Shown here in pieces: positions 18,297-27,444 of a stretch of 64,000 bases of DNA. Numbering within the stretch: position 1 is the first letter of the stretch; each line of letters begins with the position of its first letter. The notes beneath the pieces were generated by a model that had not been told where the DNA came from, made no database searches, and saw nothing but the letters and a program-made list of their open reading frames with translations. Both the position numbers and the translations under genes were made by a program. The stretch is from an uncultured Allomuricauda sp. (lineage in GTDB: Bacteria > Bacteroidota > Bacteroidia > Flavobacteriales > Flavobacteriaceae), in the NCBI RefSeq assembly GCF_947501165.1, contig NZ_CANMUU010000001.1, forward strand, positions 744,001 through 808,000, in the 5' to 3' direction.

Positions 18297-19421
18297 ATGG
18301 GCTTGGCAACCAACAACAAACAATTCAAAAAAATGGCCGAAAGTATATTACCTCAAATAAAAAAAGCCGCTAAGAAATCTCTAAAAGCTCGTGATGGTGA
18401 ACTTGCCTCCATCAACAGACAGCTGGATATCTTGAACGGAGGCATCTTTGCTGATGGAGAACTGCCCTACTTCAAGGATAAAATTGCCGAGATAGGACAT
18501 CATCCATTACGCCCAAAGAAATTGGAAATCCTGCAAATCAATGTAGGGTATATGTGTAACCAAGTTTGTGAGCACTGCCATGTGGACGCCGGACCTGACC
18601 GAAAGGAAATCATGACCCGCGAGACTATGGAGCTCTGCCTAGAGGTTATCCGTAACACCGGCGCCCATACCTTGGACCTGACCGGAGGTGCACCTGAAAT
18701 GAACCCTGACTTCAGATGGTTTGTGGAAGAAGCATCCAAAGCAGGTATCCAAGACTTTATAGTACGTTCCAATTTGACCATTATCCGTGCGAATAAAAAG
18801 TATTACGACCTACCCGAGTTCTTTAAAAAGCATAACGTGCACGTCGTGTCTTCCATGCCGCACTACACCCGTGGCAAAACCGATAAGCAACGGGGGGATG
18901 GGGTTTTCGATAAATCCATTAAGGCCCTGCAAGAACTGAACGCTGTGGGCTACGGCATGCCGGGCAGTGATTTGCGCTTGGATTTGGTTTACAATCCGTC
19001 TGGGGCGTTTTTGCCTGGAGACCAAATGGCCATGGAGCGAGACTTTAAGAAAGCCTTGGATGAAGATTTTGGTATCCAGTTCCACAATTTGTTTGCTATT
19101 ACCAACCTGCCCATTTCCCGCTTTTTGGATTATTTAGTGGCTTCTGGAAACTATGAGGACTATATGTATGCCCTAGTAGAGGCTTATAATCCAGCAGCAG
19201 TAGCCAATGTGATGTGCACCAATACCATCTCCGTAAGTTGGGATGGTTGGCTCTACGATTGTGATTTCAACCAAATGCTCGACCTAAAGGTCGCCAGCAA
19301 GGTAAAGCATCTTAAAGATTACAATGAGGATATTTTAAACGACCGCAACATTGTGATTTCCCAACATTGTTATGGTTGCACCGCTGGAGCAGGCAGTAGT
19401 TGCCAGGGTACAGTAGCGTAG
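18297..19421 (+). CDS. arsS: Arsenosugar biosynthesis radical SAM protein ArsS
   Basis: Radical SAM enzyme proposed to attach the S-adenosylmethionine-derived 5'-deoxyadenosyl group to dimethylarsenic in arsenosugar synthesis. The 4Fe-4S ligands are Cys87, Cys91 and Cys94 (MCNQVCEHCHVDAGP). The C-terminal DUF3641-type region carries further cysteines (MCTN, YDCDF, HCYGCTAG, SSCQG), probably an auxiliary cluster. It has 374 residues; a second ATG at 18333 (MAESILPQ) would also suit the family. It lies directly after the AhpD-like gene. The arsenite methyltransferase ArsM expected for this pathway is not in the window. Confidence 0.9.
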   Translation: MGLATNNKQFKKMAESILPQIKKAAKKSLKARDGELASINRQLDILNGGIFADGELPYFKDKIAEIGHHPLRPKKLEILQINVGYMCNQVCEHCHVDAGPDRKEIMTRETMELCLEVIRNTGAHTLDLTGGAPEMNPDFRWFVEEASKAGIQDFIVRSNLTIIRANKKYYDLPEFFKKHNVHVVSSMPHYTRGKTDKQRGDGVFDKSIKALQELNAVGYGMPGSDLRLDLVYNPSGAFLPGDQMAMERDFKKALDEDFGIQFHNLFAITNLPISRFLDYLVASGNYEDYMYALVEAYNPAAVANVMCTNTISVSWDGWLYDCDFNQMLDLKVASKVKHLKDYNEDILNDRNIVISQHCYGCTAGAGSSCQGTVA

Positions 19422-19470
19422 ACTAAATCAACCCGCCAAATTACGCGAAACACCTAAGCAATAACTCTAG

Positions 19471-22400
19471 ATGAAAAAAATCTTCATGCTAGTTGCACTA
19501 TGCTGTGCGACTTTATCTTCTGCCCAAGAAACAACGGGTAGACTCGAAGGAAAAATAACGACATCTGATGGAAGCCCTTTGGCTTTTGCCAACATCGTTG
19601 TTACAGATTCTGAAACCAATTTCAAGTTCGGGGCCATTTCGCAAGAATCTGGCTATTATTCCGTACAAAATATCCCTCCAGGAAATGCCTATACCATCAT
19701 GGTCAGTTTTTTGGGGTATCAATCTGCATCTATTCAGGGGATGAACATCAACCTTAGCGAAACCAGCTATCAGGATTTTGTGTTGGAAGAGCATGGGGAA
19801 AGTTTGAATGAGGTTGTTGTAATCGCCGACCAGAACACCTCATCGGAATTCGAGCAGACCATAAACTCAGAAGCCCTTAAAAACACCCCCACCATCACCC
19901 GAAGCATTCAAGATTTGACCCGAAATCTGCCAGAAGCGAATCTCAATTCATTTGCCGGTGCCAGTAATCGTTTCAACAATTTGAACATTGATGGTGTGGC
20001 CAATAATGATGTTATCGGTTTTCAAGAACCTTCAAGTGGGGCGGCAGGTTCTTCTGCGAATGGAAGTCCAGGAAGTTTGGCACGAACGCAACCCATAGGC
20101 TTTGGGGCCATAAAACAACTTTCCGTAAAAACCACGCCTTTTGATGTGAGCATTGGAAATTTTTCCGGGGCCAATCTGGACGTTGTCACCAAAAACGGAA
20201 CCAACACGGCACAAACGGAGGTGTATGGCTATGGCAACAATCAAGCCTTGGTGGGAAGATATTCCGATGGCATTGAGCAGAACGTGCAATCGTTTTATGA
20301 CTTTCAAGTTGGTTTTTCCACCGGAGGTGCCATCAAAAAGGATAAGCTCTTCTATTTTGTGAATTTTGAGCAGGCCACTTCCAATAATCCAGTTTTGAAC
20401 GCTCCCGGAAGCTCAAGCTCCAATATTTCCACCGAGACCATCAATTTGATTGTTGACAAACTACAAACGGATTACAACTACAACCCGGGCACCTTTACCG
20501 ATGCTTCGCTGAGGACCAACAGTACCAAACTCTTTTTGCGCTTTGACTTTAACATTTCCGACCGGACAAAACTCACCTTGCGGAACAATTATGTAAACAG
20601 TTTTGCTGATAATCTGGAATGGAACGAGTCTATTTTTAATTTTGGCAATCAAGGGTTTAGGCACAATAGTGTGGCCAACAGTTTTACGACAGAGCTGAAA
20701 TCGAACTTCAATAATTCTAGTTCCAATCTCTTGAGCATCGGTTATAATTATGGTAAGGAAGGGCGCGATTTTGATGGTGAAGTCTTTCCACATATTCAGA
20801 TTTCGGATGCTTCCAATCGCATTTTTGCAGGAACTTATCGGGAAGCTTCGGTGTACAATACCCGATTGAACACCCTTCAAATCTCGGATAAGTTCACCGT
20901 GTTCAAAAACAAACATACACTCACCTTTGGGGGTCTGGCCCAATACAATGATATCGATTACGGATTCTTATCGGCCTGGAACGGGCGTTGGGAATATAGC
21001 TCCGTGGAGAATTTTTTGAATGACAGACCTTCACGTATTCGTGGGGTCTACCGATTGACTGATAATACCTTCGACTTTGTTCAAAACAATCCTTCGGCCA
21101 CGGTGGATATTTTGGTGGCGGGACTGTATGCCCAGGATAGGTTTCGCTATTCCGACAAGCTTGCGTTGACTTTTGGGATTCGTTTGGATTCCCAGTTTTT
21201 ATTGAACGAAATTCCGATTAGCGAAGAGGTGACCCAAACCCCGGAATTCAGTCAATTTGGTAATGAGATACGCACCGCGCCACATATCAATCCTAGGTTC
21301 GGTTTCGAATATACTTTTGATGCGGACCGAAGGATAAAATTGCATGGCGGGTCGGGGCTCTTTACGGGAAGGCTACCCTATTTGTGGTTTGCCTATGCCG
21401 AATATATCTCAGGAACTCAATATTTTAATGTAGACATTCGCCCTGACGGTGTTCAGACCCTTGTGAATGATGTTTCTGATTTGGCGGGGGATTCTCCCAT
21501 TGCGGAAATCAATTTGGTGGACAATGATTTTGAATTGCCCCGGGAGTGGAAAAGCAATATTGGCCTCAATGTGAAATTGCCCCAAAACTATGACCTTACT
21601 TTTGATGCTTCTTACACCAAAGTGCTCAAGGGTATTTTCTTTCAATCCATCAACAGGAGGGACAATGTAGGTACTTTTGATGGTGCCGATAACCGAACCT
21701 ACTTTTTGGAAACCGGTGATGCCATTAAAATCAATCCTAACTTCACTAATGTGTTTTTGTTGACCAATTCCAACGATGGGTATCGATACAATTTAACCTT
21801 TGGGCTCTCCAAATCCACAACGAATTACAACGGTTATCTGGGCTATACCTTTGGTCGTAGTTGGGATATTTCGAGCACGGTACGGAGTTCTCCTGCCGCG
21901 AATTTTGAATGGAATCAATCCATTACGCCCAATGCGCCAAACCTGTCCGCATCCAATTTTGATTTGCGACATCGGTTTGTAAGCACACACACCTATGCGT
22001 TTGATTTTGGAAAAACTGGGCAATTGGAAGTTTCGGCACTGTACAATGGAAATTCTGGAAGTCCATTTTCGTTTGTGTACCAGGGGGATGTAAATCAGGA
22101 TGGTTCTTCACGAAATGACCTTATCTATATTCCTAGGGATGCTTCGGAAATCAACCTTATCGATATTACAGATGCCAACGGAAACGTTACCCAAACCGCC
22201 TCAGAACAATGGGAACGACTGAATGCCTTTATAGAAAGTAATGACTATTTGCGTAGCAACCGGGGTGGGTTTGCTGAACGCAACGAATCCAAAACGCCTT
22301 GGAACCATCGATTGGATGCCAAACTGGCCCACAACCTTAATTTGGGGGGAAGAAACCGCTTGCGTTTTTCCATGGATATTTTTAATGTGTTCAACCTGAT

Positions 22401-22590
22401 TAATCGTGATTGGGGTCGCTTGGTGTTTGTGCCCAATGTGGTCAACTCCAATTTTAGCCTGTTGCGGTTTAGGGGCATTGAAAATAACCAACCCTTGTTT
22501 CAATACACCAATACAGATGACACTCCTTGGGTGGTGGACAACCAAAACTCCCGCTGGCGTATGCAGTTTGGGGCAACGTATCAGTTTTGA
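19471..22590 (+). CDS. TonB-dependent outer-membrane receptor with carboxypeptidase-like N-domain
   Basis: A 1039-residue outer-membrane active transporter. There is a signal peptide (1-18, ending SSA), a CarboxypepD_reg-like beta-sandwich (about 22-110, GRLEGKITTSDGSPLAFANI), a plug domain (about 125-260, with the NLNIDGVANNDVIGF stretch), and a long beta-barrel ending in the aromatic residue of FGATYQF. No SusD partner is present, so this is the Oar/OmpA-related group and not a glycan SusC. It lies 49 bp after arsS on the same strand, which suggests but does not prove an arsenic-related substrate. Confidence 0.9.
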   Translation: MKKIFMLVALCCATLSSAQETTGRLEGKITTSDGSPLAFANIVVTDSETNFKFGAISQESGYYSVQNIPPGNAYTIMVSFLGYQSASIQGMNINLSETSYQDFVLEEHGESLNEVVVIADQNTSSEFEQTINSEALKNTPTITRSIQDLTRNLPEANLNSFAGASNRFNNLNIDGVANNDVIGFQEPSSGAAGSSANGSPGSLARTQPIGFGAIKQLSVKTTPFDVSIGNFSGANLDVVTKNGTNTAQTEVYGYGNNQALVGRYSDGIEQNVQSFYDFQVGFSTGGAIKKDKLFYFVNFEQATSNNPVLNAPGSSSSNISTETINLIVDKLQTDYNYNPGTFTDASLRTNSTKLFLRFDFNISDRTKLTLRNNYVNSFADNLEWNESIFNFGNQGFRHNSVANSFTTELKSNFNNSSSNLLSIGYNYGKEGRDFDGEVFPHIQISDASNRIFAGTYREASVYNTRLNTLQISDKFTVFKNKHTLTFGGLAQYNDIDYGFLSAWNGRWEYSSVENFLNDRPSRIRGVYRLTDNTFDFVQNNPSATVDILVAGLYAQDRFRYSDKLALTFGIRLDSQFLLNEIPISEEVTQTPEFSQFGNEIRTAPHINPRFGFEYTFDADRRIKLHGGSGLFTGRLPYLWFAYAEYISGTQYFNVDIRPDGVQTLVNDVSDLAGDSPIAEINLVDNDFELPREWKSNIGLNVKLPQNYDLTFDASYTKVLKGIFFQSINRRDNVGTFDGADNRTYFLETGDAIKINPNFTNVFLLTNSNDGYRYNLTFGLSKSTTNYNGYLGYTFGRSWDISSTVRSSPAANFEWNQSITPNAPNLSASNFDLRHRFVSTHTYAFDFGKTGQLEVSALYNGNSGSPFSFVYQGDVNQDGSSRNDLIYIPRDASEINLIDITDANGNVTQTASEQWERLNAFIESNDYLRSNRGGFAERNESKTPWNHRLDAKLAHNLNLGGRNRLRFSMDIFNVFNLINRDWGRLVFVPNVVNSNFSLLRFRGIENNQPLFQYTNTDDTPWVVDNQNSRWRMQFGATYQF

Positions 22591-22705
22591 TTGCGTAAGT
22601 TCCCTTTTGATTTGACCCCGAAATGGCAAGACTATCCGAGTTGCCAGCTCTTGCGAGCCAAGGAATTAAGAAACATTGCTTCTCTGAAAATAACTTACAA
22701 CGTAT

Positions 22706-22749
22706 AAAGTGATAGCATCATGAGTTTAATTTCAAGTCGCTATCACTTT
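22706..22749. terminator. Possible bidirectional terminator
   Basis: An 11-bp stem (22706-22716 with 22739-22749) and a 22-nt loop. TTTTACTCCTTTTT follows on the plus strand, between the converging TonB receptor and NTF2-like genes. The long loop makes it only moderately convincing. Two smaller palindromes precede it at 22625-22647 and near 22650. Confidence 0.5.
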
Positions 22750-22784
22750 TACTCCTTTTTGAAGGTGGTACTATATGTGCCAAA

Positions 22785-23228
22785 TTAACTTGGGTTGTAT
22801 CCAATTTGTTGAAACCAATCCCAATTATCCCAATAGCTTGTTATCTCTTTTATTAACCCTTGGTCATTTATTTTGAGAATGAATAAATGCTCAACGTTGT
22901 AATATTTTCCCTTGCTCGGTATTCCAAGTATTTCTTTTTCTTGAGTGCCGCCTATAAATACCTGAACTATTGCATTTCCCTGGTTGTCAACTGATATGTT
23001 TTTCACGTCATTTGTTAGGTCTGGAAATGACCCGATCAAAGCATTGGCTATAGCTGCCCAAGTGGTTCCTTCTTCTCCTTTTATTTTTCCTACGCCATTT
23101 TCACCTAGTGGAATGTAGCGAAATATTCCTTCTTCACTTACCAGTGAAACTGCCCTTTTGATGTCCTGATTTTTGTAGGCGTTAAAGAATTCTTTAGCTA
23201 CTTTTTCTCTGTTTTCTGTAGTTTTCAT
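22785..23228 (-). CDS. NTF2-like/SnoaL-like protein
   Basis: A 147-residue NTF2-superfamily protein of the ketosteroid-isomerase-like polyketide-cyclase look: helices with VAKEFFNAYKNQDIKRAVSLV, then FRYIPLGENGVGKIKGEEG and a final strand LIKEITSYWDNWDWFQQIGY. No catalytic assignment is possible. It lies 28 bp after the DJ-1/PfpI gene and probably shares its transcript, in a small stress-type cluster with a Crp-like regulator upstream. Confidence 0.8.
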   Translation of the reverse strand: MKTTENREKVAKEFFNAYKNQDIKRAVSLVSEEGIFRYIPLGENGVGKIKGEEGTTWAAIANALIGSFPDLTNDVKNISVDNQGNAIVQVFIGGTQEKEILGIPSKGKYYNVEHLFILKINDQGLIKEITSYWDNWDWFQQIGYNPS

Positions 23229-23256
23229 TTTGCTATGTTTTTAAAAGTTGTGTTTA

Positions 23257-23958
23257 TTATTTTACTAAGGTTAATTCAATTGTTTTTTGTGCAGCGGTAA
23301 CTGAGGATTGTGGATTTTGACCCGTTACTAGATTTCCATCCTCTACCACAACGTCTGACCAATCCTCCCCATTTACATATATGGCGCCCTCTTCTTTTAG
23401 AGCATCTTCCAATAAAAATGGAACAACATCCGTCAATCCAACCGCATCTTCTTCAGAGTTGGTAAAGGAAGTAAGGCGTTTCCCTTTTACAAAGGCGTTT
23501 CCATTTGCGCTTTTTACTCCTTTTAGGGCAACAACTCCATGACATACCAACCCAATAGGTTTGTCTTTTTTGTCAAATTCGTTGATTAATTGCGCAACTT
23601 CATTGTTATCTCCTAAATCCCACATTGGCCCATGTCCGCCTGGAAAGAACAGAATATCGAAGTCATTAGGATTGATTTCTTTAATCGTCTTTGAGCTTTT
23701 AATAGATGAGAGTGCTAGTTCATCTTTATAAAATCTTTTGGTGAATTCAGTTTGCCACTCTTCCAATTCACTTTTAGGGTCCAAAGGAACTTCTCCTCCC
23801 TTAACTGAGGCTATAGTTATGGATGCTCCCTTATCCAAAAATTGATAATACGGTCCAGCCAATTCCTCTAGCCATACCCCTGTTTTTTCTCCTGTATTGC
23901 CTAATTGGTTATGAGAAGTGGTTACAATAAGTACGTTTAAATTTTTCATCTTTTGCAT
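23257..23958 (-). CDS. DJ-1/PfpI-family (Hsp31-like) protein
   Basis: A 233-residue class I glutamine-amidotransferase-like protein of the Hsp31/glyoxalase III branch. The nucleophile Cys139 is in GLVCHGVVAL, the flanking Glu in GVWLEEL at about 28-34, and the conserved FPGGHGPMWDL loop at 105-115. Members detoxify methylglyoxal or act as chaperones. The start may be ATG 23949 (MKNLNVLIV), three codons in. It is followed by an NTF2-like gene and preceded by a Crp/Fnr regulator. Confidence 0.88.
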   Translation of the reverse strand: MQKMKNLNVLIVTTSHNQLGNTGEKTGVWLEELAGPYYQFLDKGASITIASVKGGEVPLDPKSELEEWQTEFTKRFYKDELALSSIKSSKTIKEINPNDFDILFFPGGHGPMWDLGDNNEVAQLINEFDKKDKPIGLVCHGVVALKGVKSANGNAFVKGKRLTSFTNSEEDAVGLTDVVPFLLEDALKEEGAIYVNGEDWSDVVVEDGNLVTGQNPQSSVTAAQKTIELTLVK

Positions 23959-24049
23959 ATTTTATAATTAATCACAATGCAAAGATGCCGCGGATACACA
24001 CTTGAAATCGTTGATTTGTGTTATGAAAAAATATTGATGTATGTTAAGA

Positions 24050-24649
24050 TTAGCCTTTTACCAGATTCTTTCTAATTCTCGACAGGCTTTCGGGCTTTAT
24101 TCCTAAATAATTGGCAATCATGTAATTAGGAATTCTCCGCTCGAGATTGGGATAGGTTTTTTGAAAGTCTAAATAGCGTTCGCTATTGGATTTATCCAAA
24201 GAAGATAATATTCTGTTTTGCAGTGCGACAAAAGCTGAAGTGAGTTTTATTCTAAAAAATCGGTCAAATTTTGGAACATCCAGGAATAGGTTTTCCAAGT
24301 CTTGTTTTTCTATCCCATACACCAAAGATTCTTCAATTGTATCAATATTCAGTGTAGCTTTCCCTTCTTCAAAAAAGGCCTTGAAATCACTTATCCACCA
24401 ATTTTCTTTGGCAAACTGTATTATATGTTCGTCCCCATTATCGTCAACCTCATACGCTTTTAAACACCCGCTTGCTACAAAATACTCATACTTGACTACA
24501 TCACCTTCTTGAATAAGAAATTGTCGTTTTCTCAGTTTCTTTTTGATAAGAATAGAGGTGAAACGTTCTTTTTCCGATTCGCTTAGTTGAATAAGCTCTT
24601 CAATATGTTCCAAAATCTCGTCAAACATTGTTTTAATTAATTCCATCAA
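24050..24649 (-). CDS. Crp/Fnr-family transcriptional regulator
   Basis: A 199-residue cyclic-nucleotide-binding-fold regulator. Residues about 30-125 form the cupin-like effector domain (KRQFLIQEGDVVKYEYFVASG). The C-terminal winged helix ends with YMIANYLGIKPESLSRIRKNL, the flavobacterial version of the DNA-recognition helix. It has no iron-sulfur cysteines of the Fnr type. Starts at 24646 or 24628 (MFDEIL) are also possible. It sits 91 bp upstream of the DJ-1 gene, which it may control (inference). Confidence 0.85.
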   Translation of the reverse strand: MMELIKTMFDEILEHIEELIQLSESEKERFTSILIKKKLRKRQFLIQEGDVVKYEYFVASGCLKAYEVDDNGDEHIIQFAKENWWISDFKAFFEEGKATLNIDTIEESLVYGIEKQDLENLFLDVPKFDRFFRIKLTSAFVALQNRILSSLDKSNSERYLDFQKTYPNLERRIPNYMIANYLGIKPESLSRIRKNLVKG

Positions 24650-24695
24650 CGATTAAGATATGCTTCGTTTCAAGGAAGTATATCGTCCGATAGGG

Positions 24696-24766
24696 GAAGT
24701 TCGGAAATTTTGGTCAGAATAAGATGCTTCTATTGGAGTGACATTGCACTAATTACAAACTCAAGC
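24696..24766 (+). repeat. Array element a (divergent copy)
   Basis: Starts GGAAGTTCGGAAATTTTGGTCAG and ends in the hairpin region GCACTAATTACAAACTCAAGC, where the stem has decayed. It lies 29 bp after the rsgA stop and 46 bp before the Crp gene start. Confidence 0.75.
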
Positions 24767-24795
24767 CAGCGGTGGGAGTATTATATATGGTGTAC

Positions 24796-25863
24796 TTAGT
24801 ACTTATTTGATTTTCTTGTTTTCTTAAAATGCTTTATCATTTTCCCAAAATCCTTGTCCTTCCTGCGTTTTTCAGCAACGGTAGACTCAAAGTGTGCTTT
24901 TTCCCTTTCCATTTTCAAATAGTTTTCAAAATATAAGGTCTCTATTTGTCCCTTTTCCAAAGCCAATTTAACTGCACAGCCTTTTTCCGAAGTATGCGTA
25001 CAATCTGAAAACCTACAATCCCGCGCCAAGTCATATATTCTTTCAAATGTGTTTTCCAGTCCGCCTGAACTATCCGTTATACCAACTTCCCGCATTCCCG
25101 GATTGTCTATTATCACCGCACCATTGACCATGGGAATTAATTCCCGATGCGTAGTGACATGCTTGCCTCTATCAATGCTCTCGCTAATGGCGGCCGTTTT
25201 CATTTGATTTTCACCCACCAAACTATTGATCAAGGATGATTTTCCAACACCAGAAGAACCAAGAAGACAGTATGTTTTTCCGTAATGGAGAAGTTTTTTC
25301 AAGTTTTCCATTCCTGCCTTTGTTTCATTGCTTACATAGACCATGGGAATATTTTCAACTCTAGCTTTTATTTTGTCCAGCAAATCGTTCAACTTCTGTT
25401 CATCTATTAAGTCCGTTTTGGTTATAACGATAATAGGTTTAATCTTCGACGTGTGGCAAAGGGTTAAATATCGTTCCAATCGATTCATGTTAAAATCCCT
25501 ATTCACCGATTGCACGATTAATCCGTAATCTATATTGGTGGCAATTATTTGTACTTCTCCATAGGCATTAACGGCTTGTCTTGAAAGAATTGAAAATCTT
25601 GGTAAAATACTATGTATGATTACAAAATCAGTTTCGTGATTTATTAAAGAAACCCAGTCTCCTACCGCTGGAAAGTCTTCACGGCTTTCTGCAGAAAACC
25701 TCATATTCCCGGTGATTTGGGCTTCAAATTCACCTTCTTCGGTCTTCACAATATACCTTTCCTTGTGCTCCGCTATAACACGTCCAATTTCAAAATCCTC
25801 AAGATGGTTGTCGATTTTTAATTTCTCAAAATAAGCACTATACCCTAAGTCTTGCAGTGTCAT
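24796..25863 (-). CDS. rsgA: Ribosome small-subunit-dependent GTPase A
   Basis: Circularly permuted GTPase that checks late 30S maturation. It has 355 residues: an N-terminal OB fold (about 25-85), then the G domain in permuted order G4 TKTD (148-151), G1 GSSGVGKSS (202-210) and G3 DNPG (253-256). The C-terminal zinc site is Cys283, Cys288, His290, Cys296. All key residues are present. It is odd to see this housekeeping-type gene in an accessory block, 26 bp after a metallo-hydrolase gene; the main rsgA copy could lie elsewhere. Confidence 0.93.
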   Translation of the reverse strand: MTLQDLGYSAYFEKLKIDNHLEDFEIGRVIAEHKERYIVKTEEGEFEAQITGNMRFSAESREDFPAVGDWVSLINHETDFVIIHSILPRFSILSRQAVNAYGEVQIIATNIDYGLIVQSVNRDFNMNRLERYLTLCHTSKIKPIIVITKTDLIDEQKLNDLLDKIKARVENIPMVYVSNETKAGMENLKKLLHYGKTYCLLGSSGVGKSSLINSLVGENQMKTAAISESIDRGKHVTTHRELIPMVNGAVIIDNPGMREVGITDSSGGLENTFERIYDLARDCRFSDCTHTSEKGCAVKLALEKGQIETLYFENYLKMEREKAHFESTVAEKRRKDKDFGKMIKHFKKTRKSNKY

Positions 25864-25889
25864 ATTGCTGTATATTCTTAATGGAATTC

Positions 25890-26684
25890 CTAGTTCAAGT
25901 TAACTACTTTAGTTTTATTGTTTACCAAGAATTCAAACCGACTCAATGCTTCGTGGTTTTTGATTTCGTAATGCATGGGAACTGCAATTTTGGGACTAAT
26001 TTGATTCACAATCTTAGCGGCTTCCTCCTCGTTCATGGTAAGATTATCCCCTCCAATTGGTACCAAGGCAACATCAACATCACTCAATTCTTTTATTTCA
26101 GGAACATAGTCTGTGTCCCCGGCATGATAAATTCTCACTCCGTTTTTTGTTGTGATCAAATAGCCTACATTTTCTTTTGATTTGGGGTGGGCTTTGATCC
26201 ATAAAAAGACCGATTTTCTGTTATAGGCAAAAGTGGTCTCAATACTAAAATCTTCATAATGTATTTGTTCTCCAGGTTTTACCGTTTGAATTGGGTTTTG
26301 AATGTCTTTCAATTTTTTCAAAGCCCCTTTTGAACAGATAATCTGGGTTTCGTCTTTTAGAAGGTTTTTGATGTTCTTTAAGGAGAAGTGGTCCGGGTGG
26401 GCATGGGTTATTAAAATATAATCGGCCTGTTCTGCTTTTTCAACGCCTACAGGGTCTATATAAATAACCTTACCATCTATTTTTAGCTGAAAACTCGAAG
26501 GGAAAAAGTGCGATTTGTTAACTTGGATTGCTCCCCAGGTCTTCATGCTTACGTCTTCCCCAAGGATTATTTCTTGAGGTATTGGATTTCTTTTCTCGCT
26601 TATTTTTACGTTTACCATGGTACAGCCTTGATTAATTAATAAGGTGAAGCAGAGTAGTAAAAAATATAGGTTTTTCTGCTGCAT
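25890..26684 (-). CDS. MBL-fold metallo-hydrolase, predicted lipoprotein (UlaG-like)
   Basis: A 264-residue protein with a lipoprotein signal ending at Cys21 (LLINQGC). The metal motif HAHPDH is at 94-99, followed by further ligands in YHAGDTDY and VPMHYEIKNHEAL near the C-terminus. The layout matches the UlaG/L-ascorbate-lactonase-like branch of the metallo-beta-lactamase fold. Export to the periplasm or outer membrane is predicted. It lies between a TetR regulator (61 bp) and rsgA (26 bp). The substrate is unknown. Confidence 0.85.
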   Translation of the reverse strand: MQQKNLYFLLLCFTLLINQGCTMVNVKISEKRNPIPQEIILGEDVSMKTWGAIQVNKSHFFPSSFQLKIDGKVIYIDPVGVEKAEQADYILITHAHPDHFSLKNIKNLLKDETQIICSKGALKKLKDIQNPIQTVKPGEQIHYEDFSIETTFAYNRKSVFLWIKAHPKSKENVGYLITTKNGVRIYHAGDTDYVPEIKELSDVDVALVPIGGDNLTMNEEEAAKIVNQISPKIAVPMHYEIKNHEALSRFEFLVNNKTKVVNLN

Positions 26685-26745
26685 TTGTAACTGAATATTT
26701 GTACAAAATTAGATAACCTAAAAGTCAAATTTTAGTCGGTTCCGT

Positions 26746-27297
26746 CTAATCCAATTCCTTGTTTGATTTTTGGAAGAGCAGCACCATTTTCCGAATATTC
26801 GCGAAATAATCCTGCAGCCAATCACGGTTTAAATTCTCATAGGTAATTTGAAGGTAAAAGTTTTCCAGACTAAGGTGCAGTACCATTTTGGCCAAGGGAC
26901 CGTTGCCTGATAGAGAAATGATGTTTTTCCAAACCGGCAACAAACCTTCAATTGAGAATTGATTTATTTGGAATAAGCACTTTTTAAATGCATGATTGTC
27001 TCGGTGAATTCTTAGCTGACGATTAAAAAGTAGGTCAATTTTATGTGCGATAATAATGGATATTAACTCTTCTTCTGTGGTTGTATTTGACTCCTCTGTG
27101 GAAATACGCCTTGCCCTTCTTAAATGAAGCTCCAACAAGCATTCGGTAAAAACCTCCAAATCGGCAAATAGATGGTAAAATGAAGATTTGTTCTTCCCAA
27201 CAGCTTTGGACAGTCTTTCCACCTTAAGCCCTTTTGGACCATCATGGGCAAAAGACGAATAGCCTACTTCCAACCATTTTTTTTCTATTTCTCTCAC
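26746..27297 (-). CDS. TetR/AcrR-family transcriptional regulator
   Basis: A 183-residue regulator. The N-terminal helix-turn-helix has VERLSKAVGKNKSSFYHLFAD (about 27-47), typical of TetR proteins, followed by an all-helical ligand domain. The start is GTG at 27295-27297; no in-frame ATG is present, and the frame is open into element b, only 6 bp away. It is probably the local repressor for the metallo-hydrolase gene that follows (inference). Confidence 0.8.
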   Translation of the reverse strand: MREIEKKWLEVGYSSFAHDGPKGLKVERLSKAVGKNKSSFYHLFADLEVFTECLLELHLRRARRISTEESNTTTEEELISIIIAHKIDLLFNRQLRIHRDNHAFKKCLFQINQFSIEGLLPVWKNIISLSGNGPLAKMVLHLSLENFYLQITYENLNRDWLQDYFANIRKMVLLFQKSNKELD

Positions 27298-27303
27298 AAC
27301 AAG

Positions 27304-27379
27304 GGAAGTTCGGGAATTTTAGTCAGAATAGGATGCTTCTATTAGGCTGACCTTATGCGAGTTACAAACTCGCGCGAGT
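27304..27379 (+). repeat. Array element b
   Basis: Full copy: GGAAGTTCGGGAATTTTAGTCAG through GCGAGTTACAAACTCGCGC. It lies 65 bp after the stop of the NTR-like gene and abuts the TetR start. Confidence 0.85.
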
Positions 27380-27444
27380 CAGAGACTGTGGCTTAAGGTT
27401 AGACTTTAATCGGTAGTAACGAACTATAGTGAGGCAATGTCTTT

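Noticed and set aside
24796-25863. Pseudogene or degenerate rsgA
   Set aside because: All GTPase and zinc-site residues are intact; only the location is unusual.
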